A DNA stretch of 64,000 nt from Ruminococcaceae bacterium UBA1036 (GTDB lineage Bacteria > Bacillota > Clostridia > Oscillospirales > Acutalibacteraceae): assembly GCA_002316805.1 (NCBI GenBank), contig DCEF01000011.1, positions 5,953 to 69,952 on the forward strand. The letters run 5' to 3'. The number at the start of each line of letters is the position of its first letter. Position 1 is the first letter of the stretch. The notes beneath the pieces were generated by a model. That model saw only the letters and a program-made list of their open reading frames with translations. It did no database searches and had not been told where the DNA came from. The translations under genes were made by a program, and so were the position numbers. Below are positions 9,466 through 17,914 of this stretch, one piece after another.

Positions 9466-9666
9466 TCACTTAAACATCTTAAACAGGCTTACTGAAGTTT
9501 TATGATAAATTTTATTGTATGCAGCCTTCCTTGGGTTGGTAAGCCATCCCATGCCCTTGCGCCCATATCCGGGGATAAATGCTTTTTTCACCGCGCGCTT
9601 TGCCCTTCCCGCTGTCCGTGCTGACAGCGATTTTTTCAGCGAAGGTGTGCGAATTCCATACTTCAA
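9466..9666 (-). CDS. Small basic protein, first gene of the restriction-like operon
   Basis: 66 residues from a TTG at 9666 with AAAAGGGAG eight bases upstream (a GTG at 9675 is less well spaced). Very basic: KKSL, GRAKRAVKKAF, GYGRKG, then a C-terminal block with NPRKAAYNKIYHKT and SLFKMF. No enzyme motif and no signal peptide. I recall similar NPxKAAYNKxYxKT small proteins in Firmicutes, without a known role. It lies between the promoter at 9727-9755 and the methyltransferase genes, so it is expected to be co-transcribed. A DNA/RNA-binding or accessory role is inference from charge and position only. Confidence 0.68.
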   Translation of the reverse strand: MKYGIRTPSLKKSLSARTAGRAKRAVKKAFIPGYGRKGMGWLTNPRKAAYNKIYHKTSVSLFKMFK

Positions 9667-9726
9667 AAAGAACACTCCCTTTTAAAAGCAAATAAAAAAT
9701 ATTACCGGCCTGCTAATGCTAAACCA

Positions 9727-9755
9727 ATTATATTCCTGCAGAATATATTTGACAA
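9727..9755 (-). promoter_or_regulatory. Promoter of the restriction-like operon
   Basis: TTGTCA (9750-9755), a 17-base spacer and perfect TATAAT (9727-9732) on the minus strand, about 60 bases before the small basic protein gene. Seen directly; all four genes downstream are tightly packed. Confidence 0.72.
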
Positions 9756-9774
9756 TACAGTCACATTCCAAGTC

Positions 9775-9801
9775 AAAAAAAGCGCCGGCGTTTTTTCCGG
9801 C
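9775..9801 (-). terminator. Rho-independent terminator of the LacI gene
   Basis: GCCGG/CCGGC arms (9784-9788 and 9797-9801) with an A-rich loop, followed on the minus strand by a seven-T run (9775-9781), just after the LacI stop. Confidence 0.7.
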
Positions 9802-9818
9802 ACTGCCTTTAAGTATCT

Positions 9819-10739
9819 TTATGCCGGCTCGCTATCTAAAAGGATGCAGTTATTGCCTCCTGGCCGGTAGCCAAACGATATCATATTCTTCATGGTTTTC
9901 ACCGCGACTGAAGCGACGGCCCTGTTCGGTATCCGCAGCAAATTCATATCGTGCGGCATCCATTCAGTGTTTTCGAGGCTCGAAACAACAACAATATCTT
10001 TTCTTGAGAAAAGGCTTTGCACCTGCATACCGAGCATGTCCCCCAGCACAACGCCTTTCTGGCCTTTATGGTTCTGCAGAAAAGCTGCCATGCCGGCAGC
10101 ATAGCCCGTGTTTATATATATGTCGCGTGGAAGGAAATAGTCCGTAAACTGTTCCATCTGCTTTTGGCAGCAGAAATCCTCCGTTACAAGGAAAAGACGT
10201 TCTGAGTCAAGCATAGTCTTTGAGCGTGCAAGCAGCGATGGAAAATTTGGGCGTATTTCACAGAAAAGCGGGTTGCCTACCATGCAGTTAAGCAAAAGTA
10301 TCGGCACGTAATAGTTTTTCAGCAGTTTCTTTACCGAGCAGTCGTCAATATCAATCAGGAACACAGCATCAAGGCGGTGTTTTTTCAAAACGTCTGTCTC
10401 GCCTGGCAGGTCCTTTGTAACTATGAACACCGTCTCATAACCGGACTGCATAAGCTGATGGCTCAGCTCCGCCGCAAGGTCGTAGTACATTGCTTTTTTC
10501 CCAAAAGTATTATTTTCCTTAATGGTTATTATCACTGCCACAAGCCCACTGCACGTTTTTTTTGATGTTTTGGGCGTGGGCGGTTCATAGTGCAACCGCG
10601 CAGCTGCCTCCAGCACCTTCAGCCGCGTTTTGTGGGTAATTTTTTCCTTTTCCGAGTGGTTCAGCACATAAGAAACAGTGGCGACGGAAATTCCGCACGC
10701 CTTCGCAATGTCGCGCATTGTCACCCTATGATTTTTCAT
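9819..10739 (-). CDS. LacI/GalR-family transcriptional regulator
   Basis: 306 residues from the ATG at 10739 (GAGGG eight bases upstream). An N-terminal LacI helix-turn-helix, TMRDIAKACGISVATVSYVLN (residues 6-26), is followed by a hinge region and a periplasmic-binding-protein-like effector domain whose sequence is divergent (SGLVAVIITIKEN, VFLIDIDD, VVLGDMLGMQV). No sugar gene is adjacent: murI lies divergently and the restriction-like operon follows. Its targets are therefore unclear; autoregulation or control of distant genes is possible. It has its own promoter and terminator. Confidence 0.88.
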   Translation of the reverse strand: MKNHRVTMRDIAKACGISVATVSYVLNHSEKEKITHKTRLKVLEAAARLHYEPPTPKTSKKTCSGLVAVIITIKENNTFGKKAMYYDLAAELSHQLMQSGYETVFIVTKDLPGETDVLKKHRLDAVFLIDIDDCSVKKLLKNYYVPILLLNCMVGNPLFCEIRPNFPSLLARSKTMLDSERLFLVTEDFCCQKQMEQFTDYFLPRDIYINTGYAAGMAAFLQNHKGQKGVVLGDMLGMQVQSLFSRKDIVVVSSLENTEWMPHDMNLLRIPNRAVASVAVKTMKNMISFGYRPGGNNCILLDSEPA

Positions 10740-10771
10740 ATGTGGTTTCCCTCTTCTCTGCATTTGGCAAT

Positions 10772-10800
10772 ATTATAGCACCAGCAAAAGCAAATCACAA
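10772..10800 (-). promoter_or_regulatory. Promoter of the LacI gene
   Basis: TTGTGA (10795-10800), 17-base spacer, TATAAT (10772-10777) on the minus strand, 33 bases before the ATG. The remainder of the 10740-11071 gap holds the murI promoter and no gene. Confidence 0.65.
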
Positions 10801-10971
10801 TTTGAAAATATTTTGGGGAATAAAGAGTTTTCCGCCATATATTTTCAGCGGCATCAGGTTCGCCGCTATTATCCCACGCAACAATATATTTATTGATAAG
10901 CCTTCATGGCATGAATTTTGAATGTATGGCAGTATTTCCTCTTTCCTTTTTTCATTATGGCGGCTTGTCTC

Positions 10972-11000
10972 TTGCGTCTTAGTTATATTCCGTTTATAAT
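10972..11000 (+). promoter_or_regulatory. Probable murI promoter
   Basis: TTGCGT (10972-10977), 17-base spacer and TATAAT (10995-11000), about 70 bases before the murI start. The -35 box matches only weakly. Confidence 0.5.
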
Positions 11001-11071
11001 AGGCAACGGATCCCATAGCAGTCAAGCATCTGCTGCGAAATCCATTATAAATCTTCGGAGGAAACAGAAAA

Positions 11072-11851
11072 TTGAAAATCGGCATTTTTGATTCTGGCAT
11101 TGGCGGGCTTACCGTGCTGCACCAGGCAATGCTGTTGCTGCCGAACGAGGAGTATATCTTTTATGCAGACTCCGACCATGTCCCCTACGGTGAAAAGCCG
11201 AAAGAGGAAATCGTCAGCTACGTTGACGGCGCAGTGCAGTTCATGCTGCAAAAGGGTACCGGTGCAGTCGTCATCGCCTGCAACACAGCTACAAGTGTAG
11301 CTATAGAATATCTGCGGAAAAAATACAGCATCCCGATTCTCGGCATAGAGCCTGCTGTAAAGCCGGCCGTAAAAGAATGCGGCGGCAAGCGCATTATGGT
11401 AGTTGCAACACCTGTAACGGTCCGCGAAGAAAAGCTCAAAAACCTGATTGCCCAAGTCGACGAAACGCATCTTGTCGACCTGCTTCCGCTGCCGAAGCTC
11501 GTAAGGTTTGCAGAGCGCGGCATTTTCCAGTCACCTGAAATCACATCATACCTGCACAGCATGCTTGCAGGATATGACCTGCAAGCATACTCTACACTCG
11601 TGCTCGGATGCACACATTTCAATTTTTTCAAAGACACATTCCGCAAAATTTTCCCGGCCGACACCAATATAATTGACGGCAGCGCAGGCACTGTAAATCA
11701 CCTTGCGGATATTTTAAAAGAAAAAATGCTTCCCGAAAGTCCTAAGCCTTCTGTAGAATATTACCGCTCAGGCCGAAAAGTAACTAACAGCAAAACGCTC
11801 AGGCATATCGGGGAATTGCATAAAAGGCTCGACCTGATGCTGCATCTGTAA
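11072..11851 (+). CDS. murI: Glutamate racemase
   Basis: Makes D-glutamate for peptidoglycan; cytosolic. The 259-residue product has the full family signature: IFDSGIGGLTV with Asp7/Ser8, YGEKP near 39, the first catalytic Cys in IACNTA (Cys70) and the second in LGCTH (Cys180). TTG start with GGAGG nine bases upstream. Usual length. The next gene, 39 bases downstream, is a D-2-hydroxyacid dehydrogenase of VanH/LdhA type, so both products are D-isomer metabolites and may be co-transcribed. Confidence 0.95.
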   Translation: MKIGIFDSGIGGLTVLHQAMLLLPNEEYIFYADSDHVPYGEKPKEEIVSYVDGAVQFMLQKGTGAVVIACNTATSVAIEYLRKKYSIPILGIEPAVKPAVKECGGKRIMVVATPVTVREEKLKNLIAQVDETHLVDLLPLPKLVRFAERGIFQSPEITSYLHSMLAGYDLQAYSTLVLGCTHFNFFKDTFRKIFPADTNIIDGSAGTVNHLADILKEKMLPESPKPSVEYYRSGRKVTNSKTLRHIGELHKRLDLMLHL

Positions 11852-11890
11852 TAACAAATGTCTTAAAAATGAAAAGGAGACCTTTACACC

Positions 11891-12871
11891 ATGAAAATGA
11901 CAGCTTATAATTACCGCCCTGACGAACTTGTATATTTTAAAAAATTCGCGCCGAAATACGGCATTGACCTTGTTCTCGAAAAGGGAGTGCCATCAGCAGA
12001 AACTATCGACAAAGCAGCAGGATGCCGCTGCATAAGCATAATGACTACACCGGTTGGCGCTGAGCTTATCCAGAAATTTTATGATGCGGGAATCCGTTTC
12101 ATCTCCACGCGCAGCATTGGCTACGACCATATAGATATAAGCGCAGCAAAAAAAATCGGCATGCATATCGGCAACGTGAGCTACACCACAAACAGCGTAG
12201 CCGACTACACTGTCATGCTTATACTGATGGCAACACGCAAAATCAAATCAATAGCCCTTCGCAGCAGGGCACAGGACTTTTCACTCAACGGCCTGCAGGG
12301 AGTAGAGCTGCACAACCTGACTGTCGGTGTAATAGGCACAGGGCGTATAGGGCGGCTCGTTGCTAAGCGCCTCAGCGCATTTGGCTGCCACATTGTCGCT
12401 TACGACCTGTATGAAAACGAAGAGGTAAAGTCTTTCGGCAAATATGTGCCGCTCAAGCAGCTGTTTGCAGAAAGCGACGTAATCACAATGCACATGCCCG
12501 CAACAAAAGACAATTACCACCTCATAAACAAAGAAACAATAGCGTTAATGAAAGACGGCGTTTTTATTGTCAACACTGCGCGCGGTTCGCTTATTGACAC
12601 TCCCGCTTTCATAGATGCTGTCGAAAGCGGAAAAATTGGCGGTGCAGCGCTTGACGTTGTGGAAAACGAAGCAGGCCTGTACTACCGCAACCATGAGTGT
12701 GACATACTGAAAAACAGGGGGATGTCCCTACTTAAATCTTTTCCCAACGTTATCGTAACGCCTCACACAGCATTCTACACTGACCAGGCAGTAAGCGATA
12801 TTGTAGAGAACTCGATTAAAAGCTGCCTGCTTTTTTCGCAGGGCAAAGAAAACCCGTGGCAGATTGTTTAA
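11891..12871 (+). CDS. D-2-hydroxyacid dehydrogenase, D-lactate dehydrogenase/VanH type
   Basis: NADH-dependent reduction of a 2-keto acid, most likely pyruvate to D-lactate. The 326-residue sequence shows the substrate-domain motif STRSIGYDHID (72-82), the Rossmann loop GVIGTGRIG (146-154) and catalytic Arg231 (NTARG), Glu260 and His292 (VTPHTAFYT). The long insert with YYRNHECDILKNRG and the SFPNVIVTPHTA end are typical of the LdhA/VanH branch rather than SerA or GyaR. ATG at 11891 with AAAGGAG upstream. Being next to murI hints at wall precursor supply or fermentation; no VanA/VanX-like gene is present. Confidence 0.9.
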   Translation: MKMTAYNYRPDELVYFKKFAPKYGIDLVLEKGVPSAETIDKAAGCRCISIMTTPVGAELIQKFYDAGIRFISTRSIGYDHIDISAAKKIGMHIGNVSYTTNSVADYTVMLILMATRKIKSIALRSRAQDFSLNGLQGVELHNLTVGVIGTGRIGRLVAKRLSAFGCHIVAYDLYENEEVKSFGKYVPLKQLFAESDVITMHMPATKDNYHLINKETIALMKDGVFIVNTARGSLIDTPAFIDAVESGKIGGAALDVVENEAGLYYRNHECDILKNRGMSLLKSFPNVIVTPHTAFYTDQAVSDIVENSIKSCLLFSQGKENPWQIV

Positions 12872-12924
12872 CTGCGGATTTCGCATAAGGCAAGGCTCTG
12901 CCATCGGCATATGGAAGGTAAAAT

Positions 12925-14004
12925 ATGTATGACTTTTTGAACAGCGGTTTCGTACGGAATTTTTTTATTCCGGCTGCAATATTTTTTCTCTTTTTCTTTC
13001 TCAGTGTCCCCGCTGTAAACTGCCTGTCCCGCCTACTAAAAAAGATTTCAAAAAAGTCAGGCCGCACATGGGGAGAAAAAATTGACTATAGCTTCCACAG
13101 GCCCATGCACTTCACATTGGTTGCAATCGGCCTCTATGTGGCGCTGAGCAACTGCCGTGCAGTTCAGAAGAGCCCGGTGGCTGCTGCAAATATTGCGAAG
13201 TGTTTCCGCAGTTTCCTTGTAATTGCCGTCACATGGGGATTTTACCGCATGTCAGACAGCATTGAGATGAACAGGACTGCTTTCGCCAAAAAATTCGACA
13301 TTAAAGCAGACCAGGTCCTCATGCCGGTCTTTTCGGGCATAATTCATTTCGTACTTATATCACTCGCGGTGCTGATTATCGCGCAGGAATGGAGCTTCAG
13401 CATAAGCGGGCTGCTTGCCGGCCTCGGCCTTGGCGGCCTGGCGTTCGCCCTTGCGGCAAAAGACATGCTTGCAAATCTCTTCGGTGGGCTTGTAATTCTT
13501 CTTGACCACCCGTTTTCCATAGGTGACTGGGTACGCACCGGTGACGTAGAAGGGACAATAGAGGATATAAATTTCCGCAGCCTTAAAATCCGCACATACT
13601 CGCAGGCAGTGGTGACAGTGCCAAACTCCATGGTGGCTTCAGCGCCAGTTGCAAACTACAGCCGCATGGGGAAACGGCGCGTAGAGTTCACATTGGCCAT
13701 AAAATACGGTGCGCCAGCAGAACAGCTGAAGTCGTGCGCCGAAAAGATACGCCGCCTGCTTGCTGAAAGCACTGATATTGAAAACGGCACTTTTGCTGTC
13801 TCGCTTAGCAGCCTCGGCGAAAGCGGAATAAATTTCGATGTCTATTACTACACCGTTGCTTCAGACTACACAGAATACCTTCGAGTCCGTGAAAGCATTT
13901 ATTACGCCATCCTCGAAATATTAGACGAAAGCCATGTTTCGCTTGCATATCCCACTTCCTCAGTCGTTCTGGAAAACGGTGGTACACGTGAAACAGGAGA
14001 ATAA
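12925..14004 (+). CDS. MscS-family mechanosensitive channel
   Basis: A membrane tension-gated channel that releases solutes on osmotic downshock. The 359 residues hold an N-terminal segment, about four transmembrane helices, and the pore-lining glycine/alanine helix GLLAGLGLGGLAFALAAKD (around 155-173) followed by NLFGGLVILLDHPFSIGDWV and VVTVPNS, the MscS beta-domain signature, then a C-terminal alpha/beta domain. ATG at 12925 with GGAAGG six bases upstream. It lies 53 bases after the dehydrogenase gene. No terminator is evident after it. Confidence 0.92.
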   Translation: MYDFLNSGFVRNFFIPAAIFFLFFFLSVPAVNCLSRLLKKISKKSGRTWGEKIDYSFHRPMHFTLVAIGLYVALSNCRAVQKSPVAAANIAKCFRSFLVIAVTWGFYRMSDSIEMNRTAFAKKFDIKADQVLMPVFSGIIHFVLISLAVLIIAQEWSFSISGLLAGLGLGGLAFALAAKDMLANLFGGLVILLDHPFSIGDWVRTGDVEGTIEDINFRSLKIRTYSQAVVTVPNSMVASAPVANYSRMGKRRVEFTLAIKYGAPAEQLKSCAEKIRRLLAESTDIENGTFAVSLSSLGESGINFDVYYYTVASDYTEYLRVRESIYYAILEILDESHVSLAYPTSSVVLENGGTRETGE

Positions 14005-14091
14005 ACGCACCATTAACATAACCTGACATTAATTATTCGCTGTGTGCATCGTAGCGTGACAAATATTTACAATTAATTTGTTTTACACATA

Positions 14092-14120
14092 TTGACAAGT
14101 TTTTTCTCAAATGGTATTAT
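14092..14120 (+). promoter_or_regulatory. Strong promoter of the broken secreted-peptide gene
   Basis: Perfect TTGACA (14092-14097), 17-base spacer and TATTAT (14115-14120). About 40 bases to the GTG start. The promoter remains intact although the gene is broken. Confidence 0.75.
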
Positions 14121-14158
14121 TAATTAGGATAAAAATCTTAATTAAGGGATTGGTTGTC

Positions 14159-14634
14159 GTGAAAAATTTCAAAAGAGTTGTCAGTGGTTGCCTCGTCTCA
14201 ATTTTTATTTTATCGGCAGGTACTCTGCCAGCATATGCATACAACCCATATGATGGTAATTATCATGACACTGTTTGTACCGTAAAGGCAATAAGATAAC
14301 AGTGGCGGAACACTTATGGAACTGGTTTCAGGGAAAAACGAAATAGCTCTTCCGCTTATGTAAAAGTGCAAAAAGCAATGTCAGCAATTTATATTGTTGG
14401 GTAGAAAGAACCAATAATCCTAATAGTAATATCTATGGTGATTGTGTAGATCGGTATTATGGTCATAATACTTATGATGGGGCTTCTAAAAACCAAAAGC
14501 GAGTACCGCCAGGTTGGTATTACTATTTGCCCAATTATGTAAATGAAGATCATTATTACTATGCTGATATCGGCTTCATTATGCAGCGAGAATATGTAGA
14601 CTACACTTTTTATTGGAGTCCAGATAGCATTTAA
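14159..14634 (+). pseudogene. Broken secreted peptide gene (bacteriocin-like or DUF2712-like)
   Basis: From the GTG at 14159 (GGGA upstream) a clear signal peptide runs MKNFKRVVSG to LPAYAY, then the frame meets TAA at 14297. Reading on in the same frame gives QWRNTYGTGFREKRNSSSAY, which stops after a five-A run near 14371-14377; adding one A restores a frame rich in Tyr, Asn and Trp that runs to the TAA at 14632-14634 and ends YTFYWSPDSI. So one nonsense codon and one frameshift separate three parts of about 155 residues in all. The layout (secreted Tyr/Asn-rich protein directly before an ABC transporter) resembles DUF2712 or lactococcin-972-type precursors; that family call is inference. 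A strong terminator follows. Confidence 0.68.
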
Positions 14635-14642
14635 TTAGTAGA

Positions 14643-14690
14643 AAGCAGGCCCATAGCTAAAATCAAAGCAGTTATGGGCCTGCTTTTTCT
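14643..14690 (+). terminator. Strong rho-independent terminator
   Basis: A 13-base stem (14643-14655 with 14673-14685, AAGCAGGCCCATA and its complement) followed by five T. It separates the broken peptide gene from the ABC operon, so the latter is expressed by readthrough or by a start site not obvious here. Confidence 0.85.
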
Positions 14691-14708
14691 TAAGTAAGGA
14701 GTCCTTAT

Positions 14709-15488
14709 ATGAATAAAAAGATCTCTACCGTTGCCATTCTGATAATCTGCATTGTGCTGGCAGGCGGGGCTACTGTTGGTGTGCTTCATAAAGACGGCAT
14801 TATTTCCTCCGACTCTATTTTTGCACCGAAGCCAAGTGAAAATAACCGGACTACAGGCAACAGCGCAGTTGCCTCCGGGAGCAGCTTAAGCTCAAACCGC
14901 AAAATTACGAGAGAGGCGCTGCTTAAAAACGGAGCGGAATATTCTCTGCAGCATATCGAAGGAAAAGACGCTTCGGACACTGTATACCGCGACATGGTAT
15001 TTAAAGTCAATGGCATTGATATAACAAAGAAGAAAGGCAATTTTGACAAGCGCATTTATGGGTCAGAAAATGTGGATTCATCAGGCAATACGATTGGCAG
15101 CTATTCCTATGTAGTCATACATCTGTCGGTAACGGATAAATGTAAAACAGACCACATTGTCAGCGTTAACAGCTATACACTGCTTTTTAATAGAGGCGAA
15201 AAAGACGGCATTTACGGCATTGAGCCCTATACATATAATTCCGGCGGCCTGAATTCAATTGACAAGGATTATTTTATCATTTCACTAAAGCCCGGCAAAG
15301 TTTATAACTTTAACCTCGCATACGTCGTAAAAGATGACATTTTAAAAAAATACAAGGATGGTATTATGGTTCTCTGCATCTCGGGAGACTCCGGAAAACA
15401 GCCGGTGCAATTTGACAGCCTGCCCGTTGTAGACAAAAACGGCCATGTTTCCTCCTACAAGGAGGCAGAAAATGAAAAGAATTCTTAA
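14709..15488 (+). CDS. Membrane-anchored extracytoplasmic protein of the ABC locus
   Basis: Not recognised. The 259-residue product has a short basic start, one hydrophobic segment (about 6-24, no lipobox Cys) and an outside domain: a Ser/Asn-rich linker to about 65, then a beta-rich domain with YRDMVFKVNGIDI, SYVVIHLSVTD and LKPGKVYNFNLAYVV, a layout like DUF4352-type immunoglobulin-fold proteins. ATG with AAGGAG upstream. Its end overlaps the next gene by 17 bases. The last gene of the locus encodes a protein of similar design, so the two probably serve the same transporter, as immunity or substrate-sensing partners. Confidence 0.7.
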   Translation: MNKKISTVAILIICIVLAGGATVGVLHKDGIISSDSIFAPKPSENNRTTGNSAVASGSSLSSNRKITREALLKNGAEYSLQHIEGKDASDTVYRDMVFKVNGIDITKKKGNFDKRIYGSENVDSSGNTIGSYSYVVIHLSVTDKCKTDHIVSVNSYTLLFNRGEKDGIYGIEPYTYNSGGLNSIDKDYFIISLKPGKVYNFNLAYVVKDDILKKYKDGIMVLCISGDSGKQPVQFDSLPVVDKNGHVSSYKEAENEKNS

Positions 15489-16296
15489 AGAGGAAATAAA
15501 AAGAAGCTTTTGCAACAGGTATTTTCTCGCTTCCATCCTTATTTCAGGCTCCTTGGTAATATGGTACTTAGCAGAAAGGATGCCTTTCTGCATAGAGAAG
15601 AACAATACTTTTTCAGCCGGCATCATGCCGTGTGATTTTCTGGAAACCTCCTATACCAACTGGCTTGGCAGCCACAATATGTTTATCCAGCAGAATATTT
15701 TCTACCTTATCCTGCCGCTTCTTTCCGTGCTGCCTTTCGGTGCTTCATTCTACGCTGACATTAACGGCGGGAGCGCTAAAAACATATGCACGCGGGTTAA
15801 AAAAAGCAATTATCTCATTGCAAAGTACATAGCCGTTTTTGTAAGCGGCGGGACCGCCGCGGCACTGCCGATGTTTGCAAGTTTTTTAGCCTGTGCGGCT
15901 TTTCTGCCAACAATGGCTCCGGAAGCATCATATGCCTACACAAATATAGCTTCCTCCGACAAATGGGCATGGCTGCTGTTTTCCCGGCCTTTCCTTTACA
16001 TCCTTGCATACTGCGGCCTTGCATTCCTGTTTGCAGGCCTAATCGCATGCATGGCCCTTGGAATCACATATTTCTCTTCCAAAAGTTTCTTGCCCATGCT
16101 TTTCCCGTTCTTTGTTTATATTTTTGAGTCAATGCTATGTGAGCTGCTTGGCCTTGATGGCTTTGATGTGCGCATGCTTTTAACAACCGATGCTATAGGA
16201 AACACAACATTCACTGTTGCTGTAACAGCGGCGCTGTTTTTTGCTGTTTCATTTATCCCTTATTATTTTGCAGGAGTAAAAAAAGATGTGCTGTAA
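15472..16296 (+). CDS. ABC transporter permease 1 of the bacteriocin-like locus
   Basis: 274-residue integral membrane protein with about six hydrophobic segments in ABC-2 layout (an early helix, a large outside loop about residues 35-75, then five helices). The start is the ATG at 15472 with AAGGAGG seven bases upstream; an earlier ATG at 15445 lacks a site. Overlaps both neighbours (17 and 11 bases). FGASFYADINGGSAKNICTRV in the cytosolic loop resembles the coupling region of DUF2705/EpiG-like permeases. It should pair with the ATPase at 17915-18577. Confidence 0.75.
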   Translation: MKRILKEEIKRSFCNRYFLASILISGSLVIWYLAERMPFCIEKNNTFSAGIMPCDFLETSYTNWLGSHNMFIQQNIFYLILPLLSVLPFGASFYADINGGSAKNICTRVKKSNYLIAKYIAVFVSGGTAAALPMFASFLACAAFLPTMAPEASYAYTNIASSDKWAWLLFSRPFLYILAYCGLAFLFAGLIACMALGITYFSSKSFLPMLFPFFVYIFESMLCELLGLDGFDVRMLLTTDAIGNTTFTVAVTAALFFAVSFIPYYFAGVKKDVL

Positions 16297-17065
16297 CTCT
16301 AAAAAGGATTTTAATTATTTAAAAGGCAGCACTAAACAGGCGCTTCCACTCATAATGCTATGGATATTTCTAATGCCGTTTCTTCTGCTGCTTCACTGTT
16401 CTGCTCTAAAACGCCTGGCACTTGACAGCGGCGGTGAGCTTTGTATAGGCGATTGCATTGACTCATTAAACAGCGGCTACTTTATGAATTTCTTTATACT
16501 CCTATTCACATCAGCAATAATTTTTATAATATCAGAGCAGAACATTACAGCAAACTTCATATTAAGGTCTCGTTCACGTAAATACATTATAAAAGGCCAG
16601 TGCATAAAATCCATATGCCTGTCCCTTATATTTTCAGTGTGCCTTATATTGATTTCGTTTCTGGTTTCCGGCCTGATGGTATCTTCGTTGATAAACTGGA
16701 GCGAACAGTCAAGCAGTTTTTACCAAAGCCGTGGATATACGCTGAATATCAGCCTTTTAACCGTAGTAGCGCTTACATTGCTTAGGATTTTTCTCAAGCT
16801 GCTTTTTTTCACGTCTGCCATGATCTTAATAAACCTGCGCTTTAAAAAAATCATCTCGTTTTTAGCCGCCGCTGTGTTGTCGGCAGTAAGGTTTCCAGAC
16901 TTTGCCCAGTTTGCCATCAAAAATATTTTCAACCTGCACGTCGGTAACGAGTATTTTCCCATATCAATGCAAATCACTTACATATGCGTCTTGCCGGCAT
17001 TTATTGTTTTATTCTTCTGTCTTTCTTTTAGGATGATAAAAAGGAAGGATTTTATTGTCACATAA
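16286..17065 (+). CDS. ABC transporter permease 2 of the bacteriocin-like locus
   Basis: 259-residue membrane protein with six predicted membrane segments; low similarity to its two permease neighbours but the same layout, including a cytosolic SRSRKYIIKGQCIKS stretch after the second helix that matches the R/K-rich coupling loop of permease 1. ATG at 16286 preceded by GGAG, overlapping the previous stop by 11 bases; it ends overlapping the TTG start of permease 3. Confidence 0.72.
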   Translation: MCCNSKKDFNYLKGSTKQALPLIMLWIFLMPFLLLLHCSALKRLALDSGGELCIGDCIDSLNSGYFMNFFILLFTSAIIFIISEQNITANFILRSRSRKYIIKGQCIKSICLSLIFSVCLILISFLVSGLMVSSLINWSEQSSSFYQSRGYTLNISLLTVVALTLLRIFLKLLFFTSAMILINLRFKKIISFLAAAVLSAVRFPDFAQFAIKNIFNLHVGNEYFPISMQITYICVLPAFIVLFFCLSFRMIKRKDFIVT

Positions 17066-17900
17066 AACAAAAAGATTATGGCCGCTAATACGGCACGATA
17101 TTTCGTACGGCATAGTTCTCAGGTGGAAATACTATGCTGCGGCGCTGTTCATTTTCATATTGTCATCTTTTGTGTTTGCCGCCCATGCAAACCATTTTCT
17201 GCATTCCAGCGGCATAAGCGGGGCATTAGGCACTTTTGACTTTATACTTAACGTCTTTGCCGGAAATAAGCCGTTTGACGCAAGCAGCCAGACGGGCATA
17301 AAGCTTTCTGTACTCTGGTTCGGATTTTACGCATACTTATTGTCCCTCACAACATTTTATGCATCTGACGACATGAAAAAAAGCGCAAGCTCATTTATCC
17401 TGAGGGTGAAGTCCAAAGTGGTATGGTGGGCAGGTAAATTCATCTGGTGCATGCTGTCGGTTATACTTTACTATGTTTTATTCGTCTTGTCTGCCTGCTG
17501 TGCCAGCGCTGCATTTGGAAAACTTTCTGCTCTTGTAAACCCCTATGTCTGCAGCGAATTTTTCGACATCAATTTACACGGAGCGAGCAATGGAGAAATT
17601 ATTGTAGCCTGCCTGCTTCTTCCTTTTGCAGTTTCGCTTGCGGTTTCATCTTTTCACATGATGCTCAGCCTTGTTATAAGGCCTATTTACAGTTTTATTT
17701 TAGGTATATGCTTTATTGCTGCTGCCGCTTTCCGCTGTCATCCAATGCTGATTTTCAACTTCACCATGGCTGAAAGGAACACTTTATTTTCACCAGCCAG
17801 CAGCATAAGCGTTAAAAACGGCCTCATCAGTGCCGTCTGCCTGCTGCTATTTTCTTTTTTTGCAGGGGCGGCCATCATCAAGCGCAAAGACATTATATAA
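17055..17900 (+). CDS. ABC transporter permease 3 of the bacteriocin-like locus
   Basis: 281 residues with six hydrophobic segments and the loop SSFILRVKSKVVWWAGKFI corresponding to the coupling loops of the other two permeases. TTG start with AAGGAAGGA six bases upstream; overlaps the preceding gene by 11 bases. Three non-identical permeases for a single ATPase gene is unusual and suggests alternative or hetero-oligomeric complexes. Confidence 0.72.
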   Translation: MSHKTKRLWPLIRHDISYGIVLRWKYYAAALFIFILSSFVFAAHANHFLHSSGISGALGTFDFILNVFAGNKPFDASSQTGIKLSVLWFGFYAYLLSLTTFYASDDMKKSASSFILRVKSKVVWWAGKFIWCMLSVILYYVLFVLSACCASAAFGKLSALVNPYVCSEFFDINLHGASNGEIIVACLLLPFAVSLAVSSFHMMLSLVIRPIYSFILGICFIAAAAFRCHPMLIFNFTMAERNTLFSPASSISVKNGLISAVCLLLFSFFAGAAIIKRKDII

Positions 17901-17914
17901 AGGAGGCATGCCAT

